Origin: Mucilaginibacter psychrotolerans
Lineage (GTDB): Bacteria; Bacteroidota; Bacteroidia; Sphingobacteriales; Sphingobacteriaceae
Direction of reading: 5' to 3'
NCBI RefSeq assembly: GCF_004519315.1
Contig: NZ_SOZE01000016.1
Span: 78,088 to 142,087, forward strand
DNA length: 64,000 bases
Positions 43,297 to 52,777 of this stretch are shown here, piece after piece (within the stretch, counting starts at the first letter, position 1; the number at the start of each line of letters is the position of its first letter). Under the pieces are notes generated by a model that made no database searches, was not told where the DNA came from, and was given only the letters and a program-made list of their open reading frames with translations. Position numbers and translations under genes: made by a program.

Positions 43297-44200
43297 GGTA
43301 GTTACCTAAATCAACGTCTTCCAAAACTGCTATAGCATCATCAACCAAAACGGCCAACGAGCAATAAAGGGAAACTAAATAAGAGGCTATGGCTTTATTG
43401 TTGATTCCCATAAAACGTACCGATAGGCCGGGCGACTGCTCGCCGGGTAATCCGGGTTGAAAAAGGCCTACCACACCCTGGCGGCTTTCGCCGGTACGCA
43501 GCAATATGATTTTTGATTTATTGTTTACGATGGGCAACTTATCCGAAGGGATAAGCGGTATGCCCCTCCAGGTAATAAATTGCGAACCAAAAAGCGAAAC
43601 GGTGGGCGGCGGTACGCCTCTGCGTGTACATTCGCGGCCAAAAGCTGCAATAGCTAAGGGATGCAGCAAAAAGAACCCTGGCTCTTTCCAAACTTTGGTT
43701 ATCAGTTCATCCAGATCGTCGGGCGTTGGCGGTCCAATCCTGGTTTTGATTTTTTGCGATGCAGCCACACTGCTTAGCAAGCCATATTCGGCATTGTTAA
43801 TTAGCTCGCTTTCCTGGCGCTCTTTAACAATCTCGATAGTTAGCCTTAACTGCTCACTTATTTGATTATAGGGCTTGCTGTAAAGGTCTGATACGCGTGT
43901 ATGTACATCTAAAACGGTATTTACCGCGCTTAGGTTGTACTCGCGCGGATTCTCTTCATAATCAACATAAGTAGAAGGGAGTTCACGCTCATCGCGGTTA
44001 GAGCAATCTACTTCAACATTGTTAGCATCAACCACTTTGTTTAAGCGATAAACGCCCGATTCAACCGGTACCCAATTTAATAAATGAGTAAGCCAGCGTG
44101 GCGTAATGATGGAGAGTTGGGGGACTGTGCGCGTTGCTACGGCCAGTTGCCTGGCGGCTACGTCGCCAAGTGCGGTTTGTTGGTGTTTTGGTTCTGCCAT
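43280..44200 (-). CDS. Family 2A encapsulin shell protein (SrpI type)
   Basis: A 306-residue HK97-fold shell protein. Recognised from the N-terminal LGDVAARQLAVATRTVPQ, WLTHLLNWVPVESGVYRLN and the late GLSVRFMGINNKAIASYLVS segments of family 2A encapsulins. It has no inserted nucleotide-binding domain, which marks family 2B. Such shells self-assemble into nanocompartments of about 24 nm, enclosing the cysteine desulfurase encoded directly downstream with a 17-base overlap. cysE/cysM and the S-box transporter operon lie nearby. A thioredoxin-domain gene is divergent from it, 201 bases away. Confidence 0.95.
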   Translation of the reverse strand: MAEPKHQQTALGDVAARQLAVATRTVPQLSIITPRWLTHLLNWVPVESGVYRLNKVVDANNVEVDCSNRDERELPSTYVDYEENPREYNLSAVNTVLDVHTRVSDLYSKPYNQISEQLRLTIEIVKERQESELINNAEYGLLSSVAASQKIKTRIGPPTPDDLDELITKVWKEPGFFLLHPLAIAAFGRECTRRGVPPPTVSLFGSQFITWRGIPLIPSDKLPIVNNKSKIILLRTGESRQGVVGLFQPGLPGEQSPGLSVRFMGINNKAIASYLVSLYCSLAVLVDDAIAVLEDVDLGNYHEYKY

Positions 44201-44311
44201 GTTTGATATCCGGATTTAAATAAGTTACGAACTATTAGGAGCAGATGACTGCCTGTGCAATTATAATATATAAAGTCTATAGATTTTATAGTTTAAAAAA
44301 ATATTTTTATC

Positions 44312-44319
44312 TATGTTTG
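44312..44319 (+). promoter_or_regulatory. Candidate -7 promoter element for the thioredoxin-domain gene
   Basis: TATGTTTG matches TAnnTTTG. It would give a 5' leader of about 75 bases to the gene at 44402. No clear -33 element was found. Confidence 0.35.
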
Positions 44320-44401
44320 TTTCAAATTTTCTTCTTGATGAGATTTCTACTCAAAAGAAATTGCAGATTTTGATAAAATATAACATCGTATAAAAACAAC
44401 A

Positions 44402-45664
44402 ATGCACCAGATGAATACCGATTCTACTTCAATAACAAAGAAATATTTAAGGAGACTTACCTGCCTTGCTCTGGGTTTAGGCGGGTTAACCACCACGGCT
44501 TTTGCTCAAAATTTTATTCCCGAAGGTAAATGGCGGGGCGTGTTTCATCGGCCGGATGGTACCGATGTGCCTTTTAACTTTGAGTTGAAAGGTAAAAGCG
44601 CTGCAACTGCTAAGATTTACCTGCTTAATGGCGGCGAACGTTTTGAAACAGGGGGAATCGTGTCAAAGGGCGATTCAATTTTAATTGCTTTCGACCAATT
44701 CGATAACGAACTCGCGCTTAAGGCTGGTAGCAAAAACCTTAGCGGCGTGTTACGCAAAAAGGATCACACTGGTATAACCACCCGTGTGGATGCTGTTTTC
44801 GGCGAAACTTACCGCTTTGCCGATAATGGCGAAAAGCCGGTTGCCGATATTTCAGGCACTTATGATGTCGTATTCAAATCGCGTAACGGCACCGAAGAAA
44901 AAAAAGTTGGCCTCTTTAAGCAAAACGGAAGTAAGCTCAACGCCACCTTCATGAGCATTACCGGCGATTCCCGGTTCCTGGAAGGGGTTGTGCAAGGCAA
45001 CCAATTTAAGTTATCGGCTTTTATTGGCGGCGGGGCTTCATATTACACAGGCACAATAGATTCTGCCGGTAATTTTAGTGGCAACGCAAATGGCCAGCCT
45101 TTTACCGCTAAGAAAAATGCTGCTGCAGCCCTGCCAGATCCATATAAACTCACCTATCTTAAAGATGGCTACGCCAGCTTAGATTTTACCTTGCCTGATG
45201 CTGACGGGAACAAAATATCCCTGAAAGACGATAAGTTTAAAAACAAAGTAGTTATCATCACCATAGGTGGTACATGGTGCCCAAATTGTATGGATGAAGC
45301 TACATTTATGGCTCACTGGTATAAAAAGAACAAAGACCGAGGGGTGGAGGTAGTAGGCGTACAGTTTGAACGCAATGCTGATCCTGCTTATGTCAAAAAT
45401 GCATTGGAGAATTTCAGGAAACGTTTTGGTATTACTTATACCGAGGTATTCGGTGGCATTGCAGACAAAAAAGCTGTAGCGGAATCGTTTCCTGCGCTAA
45501 ACACTTTCCTGTCTTTCCCAACAATATTGTTTATAGACAAAAAAGGGAACGTTGATAAAATTTATACCGGTTTTACCGGCCCGGCCACGGGTAAATATTA
45601 TACGCAGTTTATTAAAGAATTTAACGAGGAAGTGACTAAACTGACCAACCAAAGCGCAATCTAA
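44402..45664 (+). CDS. Secreted TlpA-like protein with N-terminal beta domains
   Basis: A 420-residue protein. ATG 44402 or 44411 are possible starts, and a signal sequence ends near TAFAQNF. Residues 38-245 are two related beta-rich blocks (GKWRGVFHRPDGTDVPFNFELKG and SGTYDVVFKSRNG), each like a small lipocalin-type barrel. The C-terminal thioredoxin domain has WCPNC (C293, C296) and PTILFIDKKGNV. It is a periplasmic thiol-disulfide protein. It is divergent from the encapsulin operon and may share regulation with it. Confidence 0.9.
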   Translation: MHQMNTDSTSITKKYLRRLTCLALGLGGLTTTAFAQNFIPEGKWRGVFHRPDGTDVPFNFELKGKSAATAKIYLLNGGERFETGGIVSKGDSILIAFDQFDNELALKAGSKNLSGVLRKKDHTGITTRVDAVFGETYRFADNGEKPVADISGTYDVVFKSRNGTEEKKVGLFKQNGSKLNATFMSITGDSRFLEGVVQGNQFKLSAFIGGGASYYTGTIDSAGNFSGNANGQPFTAKKNAAAALPDPYKLTYLKDGYASLDFTLPDADGNKISLKDDKFKNKVVIITIGGTWCPNCMDEATFMAHWYKKNKDRGVEVVGVQFERNADPAYVKNALENFRKRFGITYTEVFGGIADKKAVAESFPALNTFLSFPTILFIDKKGNVDKIYTGFTGPATGKYYTQFIKEFNEEVTKLTNQSAI

Positions 45665-45682
45665 AATACGGTTCTTGTGTAG

Positions 45683-45720
45683 TGGTGGCTAAGTTTACAA
45701 ATAACTCAGCCACCATTTTT
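45683..45720 (+). terminator. Terminator after the TlpA-like gene
   Basis: Arms tggtggct (45683-45690) and agccacca (45708-45715) are followed by TTTTTC. The right arm lies inside the last codons of the convergent membrane-protein gene. Confidence 0.7.
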
Positions 45721-46885
45721 CTTTGTGCGCTTGCTTATAAGCATCGTAACGTTTACAGAAAGGATATAGGGCAACCACTATGCCCAACCAAACCAGGTAA
45801 GCAACGGGCAAAGAAAAGCCGTAGCCAGCCAAATCCCGTGTGAACCATATGGGTTTGGTTAGTACCCATATTTTCCAGTCCTGGCCTGCGGTAAGTGCCG
45901 AGGCTACCAGGGCGATGGTATGGATGATATAGATATGAATGAGATAATAGAACATCGGTACCCTGCCATAAACAGAAATGACGTTTACAACGCTACCTTT
46001 CAACCGTTCGGTAAACGACAGGAACAGGAATGCCGCACCTAAGGTTACCAGCAGGTATAAAAGAGATGGCGGATACTTGCTGATGTTGATGAACGACAGG
46101 AAGGTGAAAAATGCATTTTTTTGTACCGACCATTTTGCTGGGTCGCCGTACACATTGGCGTAACGCAAGGCCACAAACACAGCAATACATAACCCACCGG
46201 CCAGTAATAAATTCCTTTGCCTTTTGGTACTATCATACCCGGTAGCAAACCAGGTGCCCAGGCAATACCCCAAAGGCATAACAGCCATGAGCGGTACTAT
46301 GGGGTAGCCAACCAAAAAAAGTTCGTTATGCCAGGTAAAAACCCTTTGATCGTGGATGAGCGACCAGCCAAATGCCGGCAGAGAATTGCCTTCTACATGG
46401 ACCCCATCGAGCAGATTGTGCCCCGCTATGATCAAAACACTACCAATCAGGATAGCTTTTACAGGCAAATGAATAACCCCTGCCAGGATAACCATGCTTA
46501 TACCAAGAGCCCAAATAGTAATAAAAAAGAACATGGGGAAGGTGAGGTTGAAATTCCAGCCCAGGTTAACCACAATCAGTTCAAGAAATACCAACCAAAT
46601 GCCTCGCTTCACCAGGAATATGGATAGTTCCTTTTTAGTCTTCCGTTGCCCAATGAGGTATGCTGAGGTCCCGGCCAACAGCATAAATATTGGCGCACAG
46701 AAATGGGTGATCCAACGGGTGAAGAATAAGATGCCGTTTGTTTTTGTAAGATCCAGCGGGTCGAAAAGGAAGGAGCCTGAATACAGGTAATCGCGCACAT
46801 GGTCAAGCGCCATGATGATCATGATCGTACCGCGCAGGAAATCGATGGAGGTTATCCGGTTTCTTAAATTTAAAATTGTGGTCAT
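45695..46885 (-). CDS. DUF1624 membrane protein (HGSNAT-like acyltransferase)
   Basis: A 396-residue inner-membrane protein with about ten helices. The N-terminal RITSIDFLRGTIMIIMALDHVRDYL, with its conserved Asp-His pair, is the hallmark of the DUF1624 / heparan-alpha-glucosaminide N-acetyltransferase-like group. Later FCAPIFMLLAGTSAYL and PMFYYLIHIYIIH segments agree. Members are thought to move acetyl groups across the membrane onto sugars. Substrate here is unknown. Confidence 0.88.
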   Translation of the reverse strand: MTTILNLRNRITSIDFLRGTIMIIMALDHVRDYLYSGSFLFDPLDLTKTNGILFFTRWITHFCAPIFMLLAGTSAYLIGQRKTKKELSIFLVKRGIWLVFLELIVVNLGWNFNLTFPMFFFITIWALGISMVILAGVIHLPVKAILIGSVLIIAGHNLLDGVHVEGNSLPAFGWSLIHDQRVFTWHNELFLVGYPIVPLMAVMPLGYCLGTWFATGYDSTKRQRNLLLAGGLCIAVFVALRYANVYGDPAKWSVQKNAFFTFLSFINISKYPPSLLYLLVTLGAAFLFLSFTERLKGSVVNVISVYGRVPMFYYLIHIYIIHTIALVASALTAGQDWKIWVLTKPIWFTRDLAGYGFSLPVAYLVWLGIVVALYPFCKRYDAYKQAHKEKWWLSYL

Positions 46886-47041
46886 TGGTGTTTGGTTGAA
46901 CTTAATAATGCCGTTGATTACTTAGCTGCCAATTCACGGGCGAGGCAATAAACGGCTCTGCGACACCCGGCAGGCCTGGTTATTTTTCCTGCTATGTAGA
47001 CATAAAATTACATATCCGTTGGACTATTTATGTAGGCCAGA

Positions 47042-47313
47042 AATAATAATTGGAATGATCCAGATGGGAGTGGGAATACCGACATGACTTTCAGTTCTGC
47101 CACTCCTGAGTGGAAGATAACCACTAACTTTGTTGGCGGAAAGGAAAATAAAATCCCGTGTGAATGACAGATGAGAGGTTAATTGTGGCAATAATGCATC
47201 TGCAAATGGTCTCCTGAAACTGAATGGTGCTGATACTGTAGTGTTGGTGGATGAAAGATACACGATTGTATTAGATATTTCAAAACCGCGTAATTTCGCT
47301 TACCAAAAACCAA
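47042..47313 (+). pseudogene. Decayed SusE/SusF-type outer-membrane protein, C-terminal part
   Basis: Two frames separated by a shift near 47165 read as the last domain of a SusE/SusF starch-binding-type protein: first NNNWNDPDGSGNTDMTFS and ATPEWKITTNFVGGKEN, then, after a stop, LKLNGADTVVLVDERYTI and VLDISKPRNFAYQK, where the family has its closing YTVTLDL-type strands. The preceding 150 bases may contain more degraded sequence. It directly precedes a GH53 gene, the usual order in galactan loci. An antisense frame at 47024-47263 is not considered real. Confidence 0.7.
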
Positions 47314-47316
47314 GTA

Positions 47317-48348
47317 ATGAAGAAACTATCAATAGTAATTGTCGCTGTAGCCTCGCTTTTAATGGGCTGCGGTAAAGATATCACCGCGCCCGCAACTCCG
47401 GATACGCTGCTTGCAGCCACCTACGCAAAAGGCGCGGATGTAAGCTGGGTGAGCCAGATGGAAGTCGGCAGCATCAAATTTTATAATAGCGCAGGTACCG
47501 AGCAGGACTTGTTTCAGATTTTGAAGGATAAGGGCATCAATTCCATTCGCCTCAGGGCATGGGTAAACCCTGCCGACGGCTGGAGCAATACGGGTGATGT
47601 GGTAGCGAAAGCGCTCCGTGCGAAGAATGCGGGTTTCCGTATCCTGCTCGATCTGCATTACAGCGATACCTGGGCCGACCCTGGTCAACAGGCAAAACCC
47701 GCTGCATGGGCAGGGCAGGACATTAATGCGCTGAAAGCGTCGGTAAGCAGCTACACAATTGGTGTAATGACTGCGCTAAAGGACAAAGGCATCACCCCGG
47801 AGTGGGTGCAGGTAGGCAACGAAACCAATAACGGCATGCTTTGGGAAGAAGGCAAGGCATCGGTAAACATGAAAAACTTTGCCGATTTGGTACAGGCCGG
47901 GTATGCTGCCGTAAAAAGCGTAAGTCCTACCAGCAAAGTAATCGTGCATGTTTCTAACGGGTACGATAATGCGCTCTTCCGTTTTATATTTGATGGATTG
48001 AAGGCCAATGGTGCTAATTGGGATGTTATTGGCATGTCGCTTTACCCAACGGCAGCTAACTGGCAATCGTTGAATGACCAGTGCTTAACCAATATGAACG
48101 ATATGGTTACGCGCTACGGTAAAGAGGTAATGCTGGCCGAAGTGGGCATGCCCGTTGCCGAAGCTGCGGCTGCGAAATCGTTCATCACGGATATCATCAC
48201 CAAAAACAATAGCTTGCCAAACGGTAAAGGCCTTGGCGTTTTTTATTGGGAACCCGAAGCCTATAACGGCTGGCAGGGTTACCAGTTGGGCGCTTTTGAT
48301 GCCAGTGGTAAACCCACTATTGCGATGGATGCATTTTTAATAAAGTAA
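47317..48348 (+). CDS. Endo-beta-1,4-galactanase, GH53, lipoprotein
   Basis: A 343-residue enzyme cutting beta-1,4-galactan side chains of pectin (arabinogalactan I). A lipobox (LLMGCGKD, cysteine 18) predicts membrane anchoring. The GH53 barrel has KGADVSW, IRLRAWVNP, LDLHYSDTWADP, the acid/base E169 in QVGNETNNGMLW and the nucleophile E275 in MLAEVGMP. It is followed 18 bases later by another glycosidase gene and preceded by a decayed SusE/F remnant, so it appears to be a survivor of a galactan utilisation locus. Confidence 0.95.
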   Translation: MKKLSIVIVAVASLLMGCGKDITAPATPDTLLAATYAKGADVSWVSQMEVGSIKFYNSAGTEQDLFQILKDKGINSIRLRAWVNPADGWSNTGDVVAKALRAKNAGFRILLDLHYSDTWADPGQQAKPAAWAGQDINALKASVSSYTIGVMTALKDKGITPEWVQVGNETNNGMLWEEGKASVNMKNFADLVQAGYAAVKSVSPTSKVIVHVSNGYDNALFRFIFDGLKANGANWDVIGMSLYPTAANWQSLNDQCLTNMNDMVTRYGKEVMLAEVGMPVAEAAAAKSFITDIITKNNSLPNGKGLGVFYWEPEAYNGWQGYQLGAFDASGKPTIAMDAFLIK

Positions 48349-48366
48349 TAACGCTGTTTTCGATAG

Positions 48367-50646
48367 ATGAAATTTAAGGCCATAATCATACTCACCTGCT
48401 TTTACCTGTTTGGCGTGGCCAATACCGGTCGCGCGCAAACAGGCGTACCCAAAAGCAAAGCCAACGAAATCTACATTGATGCCAAAGGTATCATCCGTTT
48501 GCAAAAGGACGATAGCGAGGCCAGCTTTTTTGGCGTGAATTATACGGTGCCGTTTGCGTATGGATACCGCTCGCATAAGAAGCTGAGCGTTGATCTGGAG
48601 AAGGCCATAGATGCCGATGTGTACCATTTGGCGCGGCTGGGTGTAACCGCTTTCCGTGTGCATGTTTGGGATACAGAAATCTCCGATTTTCAAGGAAATT
48701 TGAAGGAAAACGAGCATTTACGCTTGTTTGATTACCTGCTTTTTAAACTGGAGGAGCGGGGTATCCGCACTATTATCACGCCCATTGCTTTTTGGGGAAA
48801 CGGCTACCCTGACAAGGACGAGCACACCGGCAGTTTCTCGGATGTTTACGGCAAGGAAAAAGCCCTGGTAGATCCGAAGGCATTTGAGGCACAGGAGCGT
48901 TATTTGACGCAGTTTTTTAAGCACGTAAACCCTTATACTAAAAAGACTTATGGGCAGGACCGGTTTATTATTGCTACCGAAATAAACAACGAACCCCACC
49001 ACAGCGGGCCAAAAGCGCTGACTACCAACTATATCAACCGTATTATGGCCGCTATCAAAAGTACGGGTTGGACTAAACCCGTGTTCTACAACATCAGCGA
49101 ATCGCCCTGGTATGCCGATGCGGTTGCAGCGTCGACAGCAAACGGTTTCAGTTTCCAGTGGTATCCAACAGGCCTGGTATCGGGCCGCGAGCAATTGGGT
49201 AACCTGCTGCCGCAGGTAGATCATTACAATATCCCATTCGATACGATACCGGCTTTTAAGAATAAACCGCGCATGGTTTACGAATTTGAATCGGGTGATG
49301 TATTGCAGCCTTATATGTATCCGGCTATGGCGCGCAGTTTTAAAACAGCAGGTTTCCAATGGGCCACGCAGTTTGCGTATGACCCTATGGCAACCGCTTA
49401 TGCCAACACCGAATATCAAACCCATTACCTCAATTTGGCTTATACGCCCTCCAAAGCGATCAGCCTGCTTATTGCCGGCAAGGTTTTTAAGCAAGTGCCT
49501 GTTTATAAATCATTTGGCAGCTATCCGGCAGATACCACTTTTGGCGCCTTTCGTGTAAGTTACAAACAGCAGTTAAGCGAAATGAATGCGCCTGCGGAGT
49601 TTTACTACTCCAATAGCACCTCGTCAGTGCCGGTTCAGGCCAAATCCCTGCAACATATCGCAGGCGTGGGTTCATCGCCCCTGGTAAAATATGCAGGCAG
49701 CGGTGCTTATTTCTTAGACAAGGTTGCCGCAGGTGTTTGGCGTTTAGAGGTAATGCCCGATGCTGTGAAAATAAGCGATCCGTTCGAGCGGACATCTTTG
49801 GATAAACCCGTAACCGCAATCGTTTATAGCGCCAGGGAGATGCGGATTAGCTTAGCAGATTTGGGTGGGGACTTCAGTATAAAACAGGTAAACCAAAAGA
49901 GAGCATCTTTAGTCGCGAAAGGCAATCGTATCATCGTAAGGCCGGGCGTTTACCTGTTAAGTAAAAAGGGTGGCATTATACCTGCGATAACCGCAAATAC
50001 TAAGGTTGGATACATGCTTATGAATGAATTTTATGCACCTGCACCAAACGGGAGAAAGGCAACCGCTGTAGTTATGACGTCTACTCTGGTGACGCCATCA
50101 ACACAAAGTGGTAGCCTGCTGATATACCAGCCTGCCTCCAACCGCCAAACGGCAACCATTTACTCGCCCGAATGGAAAAGCGACAACTATGATTACATCA
50201 CCGGGCAACAGGGGCAGTTGCTGCTTAATCTGCAGCACTTATTCGGCACCAAAGCAGGGGGAATGGAAGCCTACATCAAGCCGGTGCTGTTGGCCAACAA
50301 GGCTCAACTTTCCGGGTTCAAATCCATCGTTATCAACGCAAGTGCCGATACGGCTATGGCCATCAAGATTATTTTGATAGATGAAGATGCCAATGCCTAT
50401 AGCGCCTCGGTAAACCTAAATAAACAGTTTAAAGAAATCCGTATCCCTATCACTTCCCTTAAGAAAGACGAAATGATATTGCTGCCGCGCCCATATCCTG
50501 GCTTCCAGGCATTCAGCTTTAAATCGCCGGGTAATGCTGCCTTCATAATCAACAAAGTAGAAAAATTACAGGTGCTTATCCCCGGGCAAATCCAACATAA
50601 ATTCTCAGTCCAGTTGGGCGAAGTACGCCTGGAAACCACCGACTAA
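48367..50646 (+). CDS. Secreted clan-A glycoside hydrolase, family not settled
   Basis: A 759-residue protein with a signal peptide (cleavage near GRAQTGV). Residues about 45-390 form a GH-A type TIM barrel: LGVTAFRVHVWD, IIATEINNEPHHSG with likely acid/base E209, and MVYEFESGDV with likely nucleophile E306 or E308. The remaining 370 residues are beta-rich accessory domains. GH5-like or a galactan-specific beta-galactosidase family (for example GH147 or GH173) are the options. Linkage to GH53 favours activity on galacto-oligosaccharides. It lies 18 bases after the GH53 gene. Confidence 0.82.
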   Translation: MKFKAIIILTCFYLFGVANTGRAQTGVPKSKANEIYIDAKGIIRLQKDDSEASFFGVNYTVPFAYGYRSHKKLSVDLEKAIDADVYHLARLGVTAFRVHVWDTEISDFQGNLKENEHLRLFDYLLFKLEERGIRTIITPIAFWGNGYPDKDEHTGSFSDVYGKEKALVDPKAFEAQERYLTQFFKHVNPYTKKTYGQDRFIIATEINNEPHHSGPKALTTNYINRIMAAIKSTGWTKPVFYNISESPWYADAVAASTANGFSFQWYPTGLVSGREQLGNLLPQVDHYNIPFDTIPAFKNKPRMVYEFESGDVLQPYMYPAMARSFKTAGFQWATQFAYDPMATAYANTEYQTHYLNLAYTPSKAISLLIAGKVFKQVPVYKSFGSYPADTTFGAFRVSYKQQLSEMNAPAEFYYSNSTSSVPVQAKSLQHIAGVGSSPLVKYAGSGAYFLDKVAAGVWRLEVMPDAVKISDPFERTSLDKPVTAIVYSAREMRISLADLGGDFSIKQVNQKRASLVAKGNRIIVRPGVYLLSKKGGIIPAITANTKVGYMLMNEFYAPAPNGRKATAVVMTSTLVTPSTQSGSLLIYQPASNRQTATIYSPEWKSDNYDYITGQQGQLLLNLQHLFGTKAGGMEAYIKPVLLANKAQLSGFKSIVINASADTAMAIKIILIDEDANAYSASVNLNKQFKEIRIPITSLKKDEMILLPRPYPGFQAFSFKSPGNAAFIINKVEKLQVLIPGQIQHKFSVQLGEVRLETTD

Positions 50647-50812
50647 AAAACCACTTTCTTGAATTTCATATCATACGGCATTTTAGGATGTTTTGGTACG
50701 TTTTGACCCCTGCTAAATCTTTCGCTCAGGAAAATACCAGCTGGTTACAATAATAATATCAAGATAAATAGTCGCGCTTACGCGTTAGCAAATAATTACT
50801 TATTTTGCTCTT

Positions 50813-52003
50813 GTGGAACCAATATTACTTTCCAAATCACAGGCGCGAAATATTATTCTTCAAGCTGCCGGGCTTGCGCGGCGGGGCCAGTTCGGTACAG
50901 GTATAGAAGCTGTTTATCGCCTGATAGTTCAACTGGGTTTTGTGCAACTGGATACCAATTACGTCGTGGAGCGGGCGCATCATCACGTGATGGCTGCACG
51001 GATACCGGATTATGAAAACCGTTGGCTGGCGGAACTTACAGAAGAAGGCCGGCTTTTTGAGTATTTTACCTCTGATGCGGGATACATCCCAATGGAGGAT
51101 TTCCGTTTTTCGCTGCCGGTAAAACAGGCGTTTGCCCAACGGAACCCACTTACCAAGCCCGAAATTAGCCTGATGAAACAGGTGCTCGACCGTATCGAAC
51201 GGGAAGGCCCCCTGATGGTTGGAGATTTTGAAAACGACCGGCTAGAGGCCAGTTCTGGTTGGTGGGATTGGCGGCCCGCAAAGGTTGCGCTTGAAAGGTT
51301 GTACCTCAGTGGTGAACTGATGATAACCCGTGATAAAAAATTCCACAAACTTTACGACTTGCCCTTAAACCTGTTGCCTGCCGATACGGATTTGCAGGTT
51401 CCAACCGCAGAAGAATACGCCCGTTTTGTGATCAGGCGTACGTTGGGGGCACTGGGTATTGCTTACGCAAAAGAAATGGCCTGGCGCGCCCGTTACGTTA
51501 AAGGCAATTTGGTGAAACAGGAACTGGCAAAGATGGTAACCGAAGGAGAGGTTCGGACTGTCATGGTAGAGGGATTGAAGAGCGCCCAGTTGTATATGTT
51601 GCCCAATCAAAATACGGAGGTCGAAATAGCTGGCGATGCATTTATCCTGTCGCCATTTGATATATTGAATGTGTTCAGGCACCGCCTGAAAGACTTTTTT
51701 GATTTTGATTACCAGGTAGAATGCTTTGTGCCCGCTGCGAAGCGAAAGTACGGCTATTTCTCTCTGCCGGTGTTGGTAGGCGACACATTCGTTGCCCGCA
51801 TGGATGCAAAAGCCGACCGGAAGCAAAAACTACTGATTGTGCACAATCTGCACTTCGAACCGGTAGATATTACCGAAACCATGATTGATAAAATTACGGA
51901 GGTGCTTAAAGCCTTTGTGCAATTTAACCAATGCCGGGATATTGTATTCACCAAATCAAATATTGATGCGCAACTTAATGCTTTGAAAACGAGTTTATCA
52001 TGA
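50813..52003 (+). CDS. YcaQ/AlkX-type winged-helix DNA glycosylase
   Basis: A 396-residue protein of the HTH_42 (AlkZ/YcaQ) superfamily, made of tandem winged helices. Residues 45-47 (QLD, in FVQLDTNYVVERAHHHV) match the Gln-x-Asp catalytic motif of the YcaQ branch, which unhooks interstrand crosslinks and alkylated bases, rather than the QxQ of AlkZ. SSGWWDWRPAKVALERLYLSGEL is also typical. It stands alone after the galactan genes. Confidence 0.9.
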   Translation: MEPILLSKSQARNIILQAAGLARRGQFGTGIEAVYRLIVQLGFVQLDTNYVVERAHHHVMAARIPDYENRWLAELTEEGRLFEYFTSDAGYIPMEDFRFSLPVKQAFAQRNPLTKPEISLMKQVLDRIEREGPLMVGDFENDRLEASSGWWDWRPAKVALERLYLSGELMITRDKKFHKLYDLPLNLLPADTDLQVPTAEEYARFVIRRTLGALGIAYAKEMAWRARYVKGNLVKQELAKMVTEGEVRTVMVEGLKSAQLYMLPNQNTEVEIAGDAFILSPFDILNVFRHRLKDFFDFDYQVECFVPAAKRKYGYFSLPVLVGDTFVARMDAKADRKQKLLIVHNLHFEPVDITETMIDKITEVLKAFVQFNQCRDIVFTKSNIDAQLNALKTSLS

Positions 52004-52340
52004 CGCTGATTTCTTTGAATCTATCTTCCTCAGCGCTTTAGGGTTCCTCAGGTAGCTGCAACAAAGATCGTAATCCATTAGTCCGGGTAAGCAACACACT
52101 ATTCTAATATATCGAGTCAAGGCGTTGGTCTGTCTGTTAATCCTTTTTTGTAATATCGTTTTGTTAAAAATATGTTAAAACATTTAGTTTTCATACTGTC
52201 TACAGATTTGCCTGCTACTATTGTTGTCAATCAGTACGATAGGTTGTTTTGTCGATACAATTCAATTTTTTGCCGACACACTCAGGTAACACTTCGATAC
52301 CGGTTATAATTTTAGATACGACAATAAACGTTAATAAAAA
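52004..52340. other. Intergenic region before the redox operon, nothing recognised
   Basis: The 337 AT-rich bases should carry the promoter of the eight-gene operon starting at 52341. No hairpin, riboswitch or convincing -33/-7 pair was seen. Confidence 0.35.
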
Positions 52341-52766
52341 ATGGACAGAAAAGAATTCCTTTCATCAATGGGGTTAGGCGCTGCGTCGCTGGCCGTGATG
52401 AGTTGTTTTGGATGTGGCAAAGGCTCAAATGCTACAAACAGTTCTACATCGGCACCCACTGGTGTTGATTTTACACTGGATCTGACTGCATCTGCTAATG
52501 CAGCCTTAACAAGCAACGGTGGTTATTTAATATCGCATGGCATTTTAGTGGCGCGCACTTCTTCTGGCGCGTATATTGCAGTACAGGAGTCATGTACGCA
52601 TGAAAATTACCCCCTGGTGTATCAGGGGGGCAGCAAGCGGTTTTATTGTAACAACCATGGCGCTACCTTTACCGAAAAAGGCGCAGTGACCGGCGGGCCA
52701 ACCAGCAGGTCGTTAGCCGTTTATAATACTACACTTGCCGGAACATCGTTAAGGATATACTCTTAA
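52341..52766 (+). CDS. Rieske-type [2Fe-2S] protein, secreted
   Basis: A 141-residue protein with an N-terminal export signal that ends in a cysteine-rich stretch (SCFGCGKG), so it may be a lipoprotein. The Rieske cluster ligands are C85/H87 in ESCTHENYP and C103/H106 in YCNNHGATF. It carries electrons in the periplasm or at a membrane surface. It heads an operon of eight genes; the next gene is 11 bases away. The partner oxidase or reductase is not evident; the cytochrome b561 encoded nearby is a candidate. Confidence 0.93.
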   Translation: MDRKEFLSSMGLGAASLAVMSCFGCGKGSNATNSSTSAPTGVDFTLDLTASANAALTSNGGYLISHGILVARTSSGAYIAVQESCTHENYPLVYQGGSKRFYCNNHGATFTEKGAVTGGPTSRSLAVYNTTLAGTSLRIYS

Positions 52767-52777
52767 AATTAAAAATC

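Noticed and set aside
47024..47263. Minus-strand reading frame of 79 codons before the GH53 gene
   Set aside because: It is antisense to sequence that reads as a decayed SusE/F domain.
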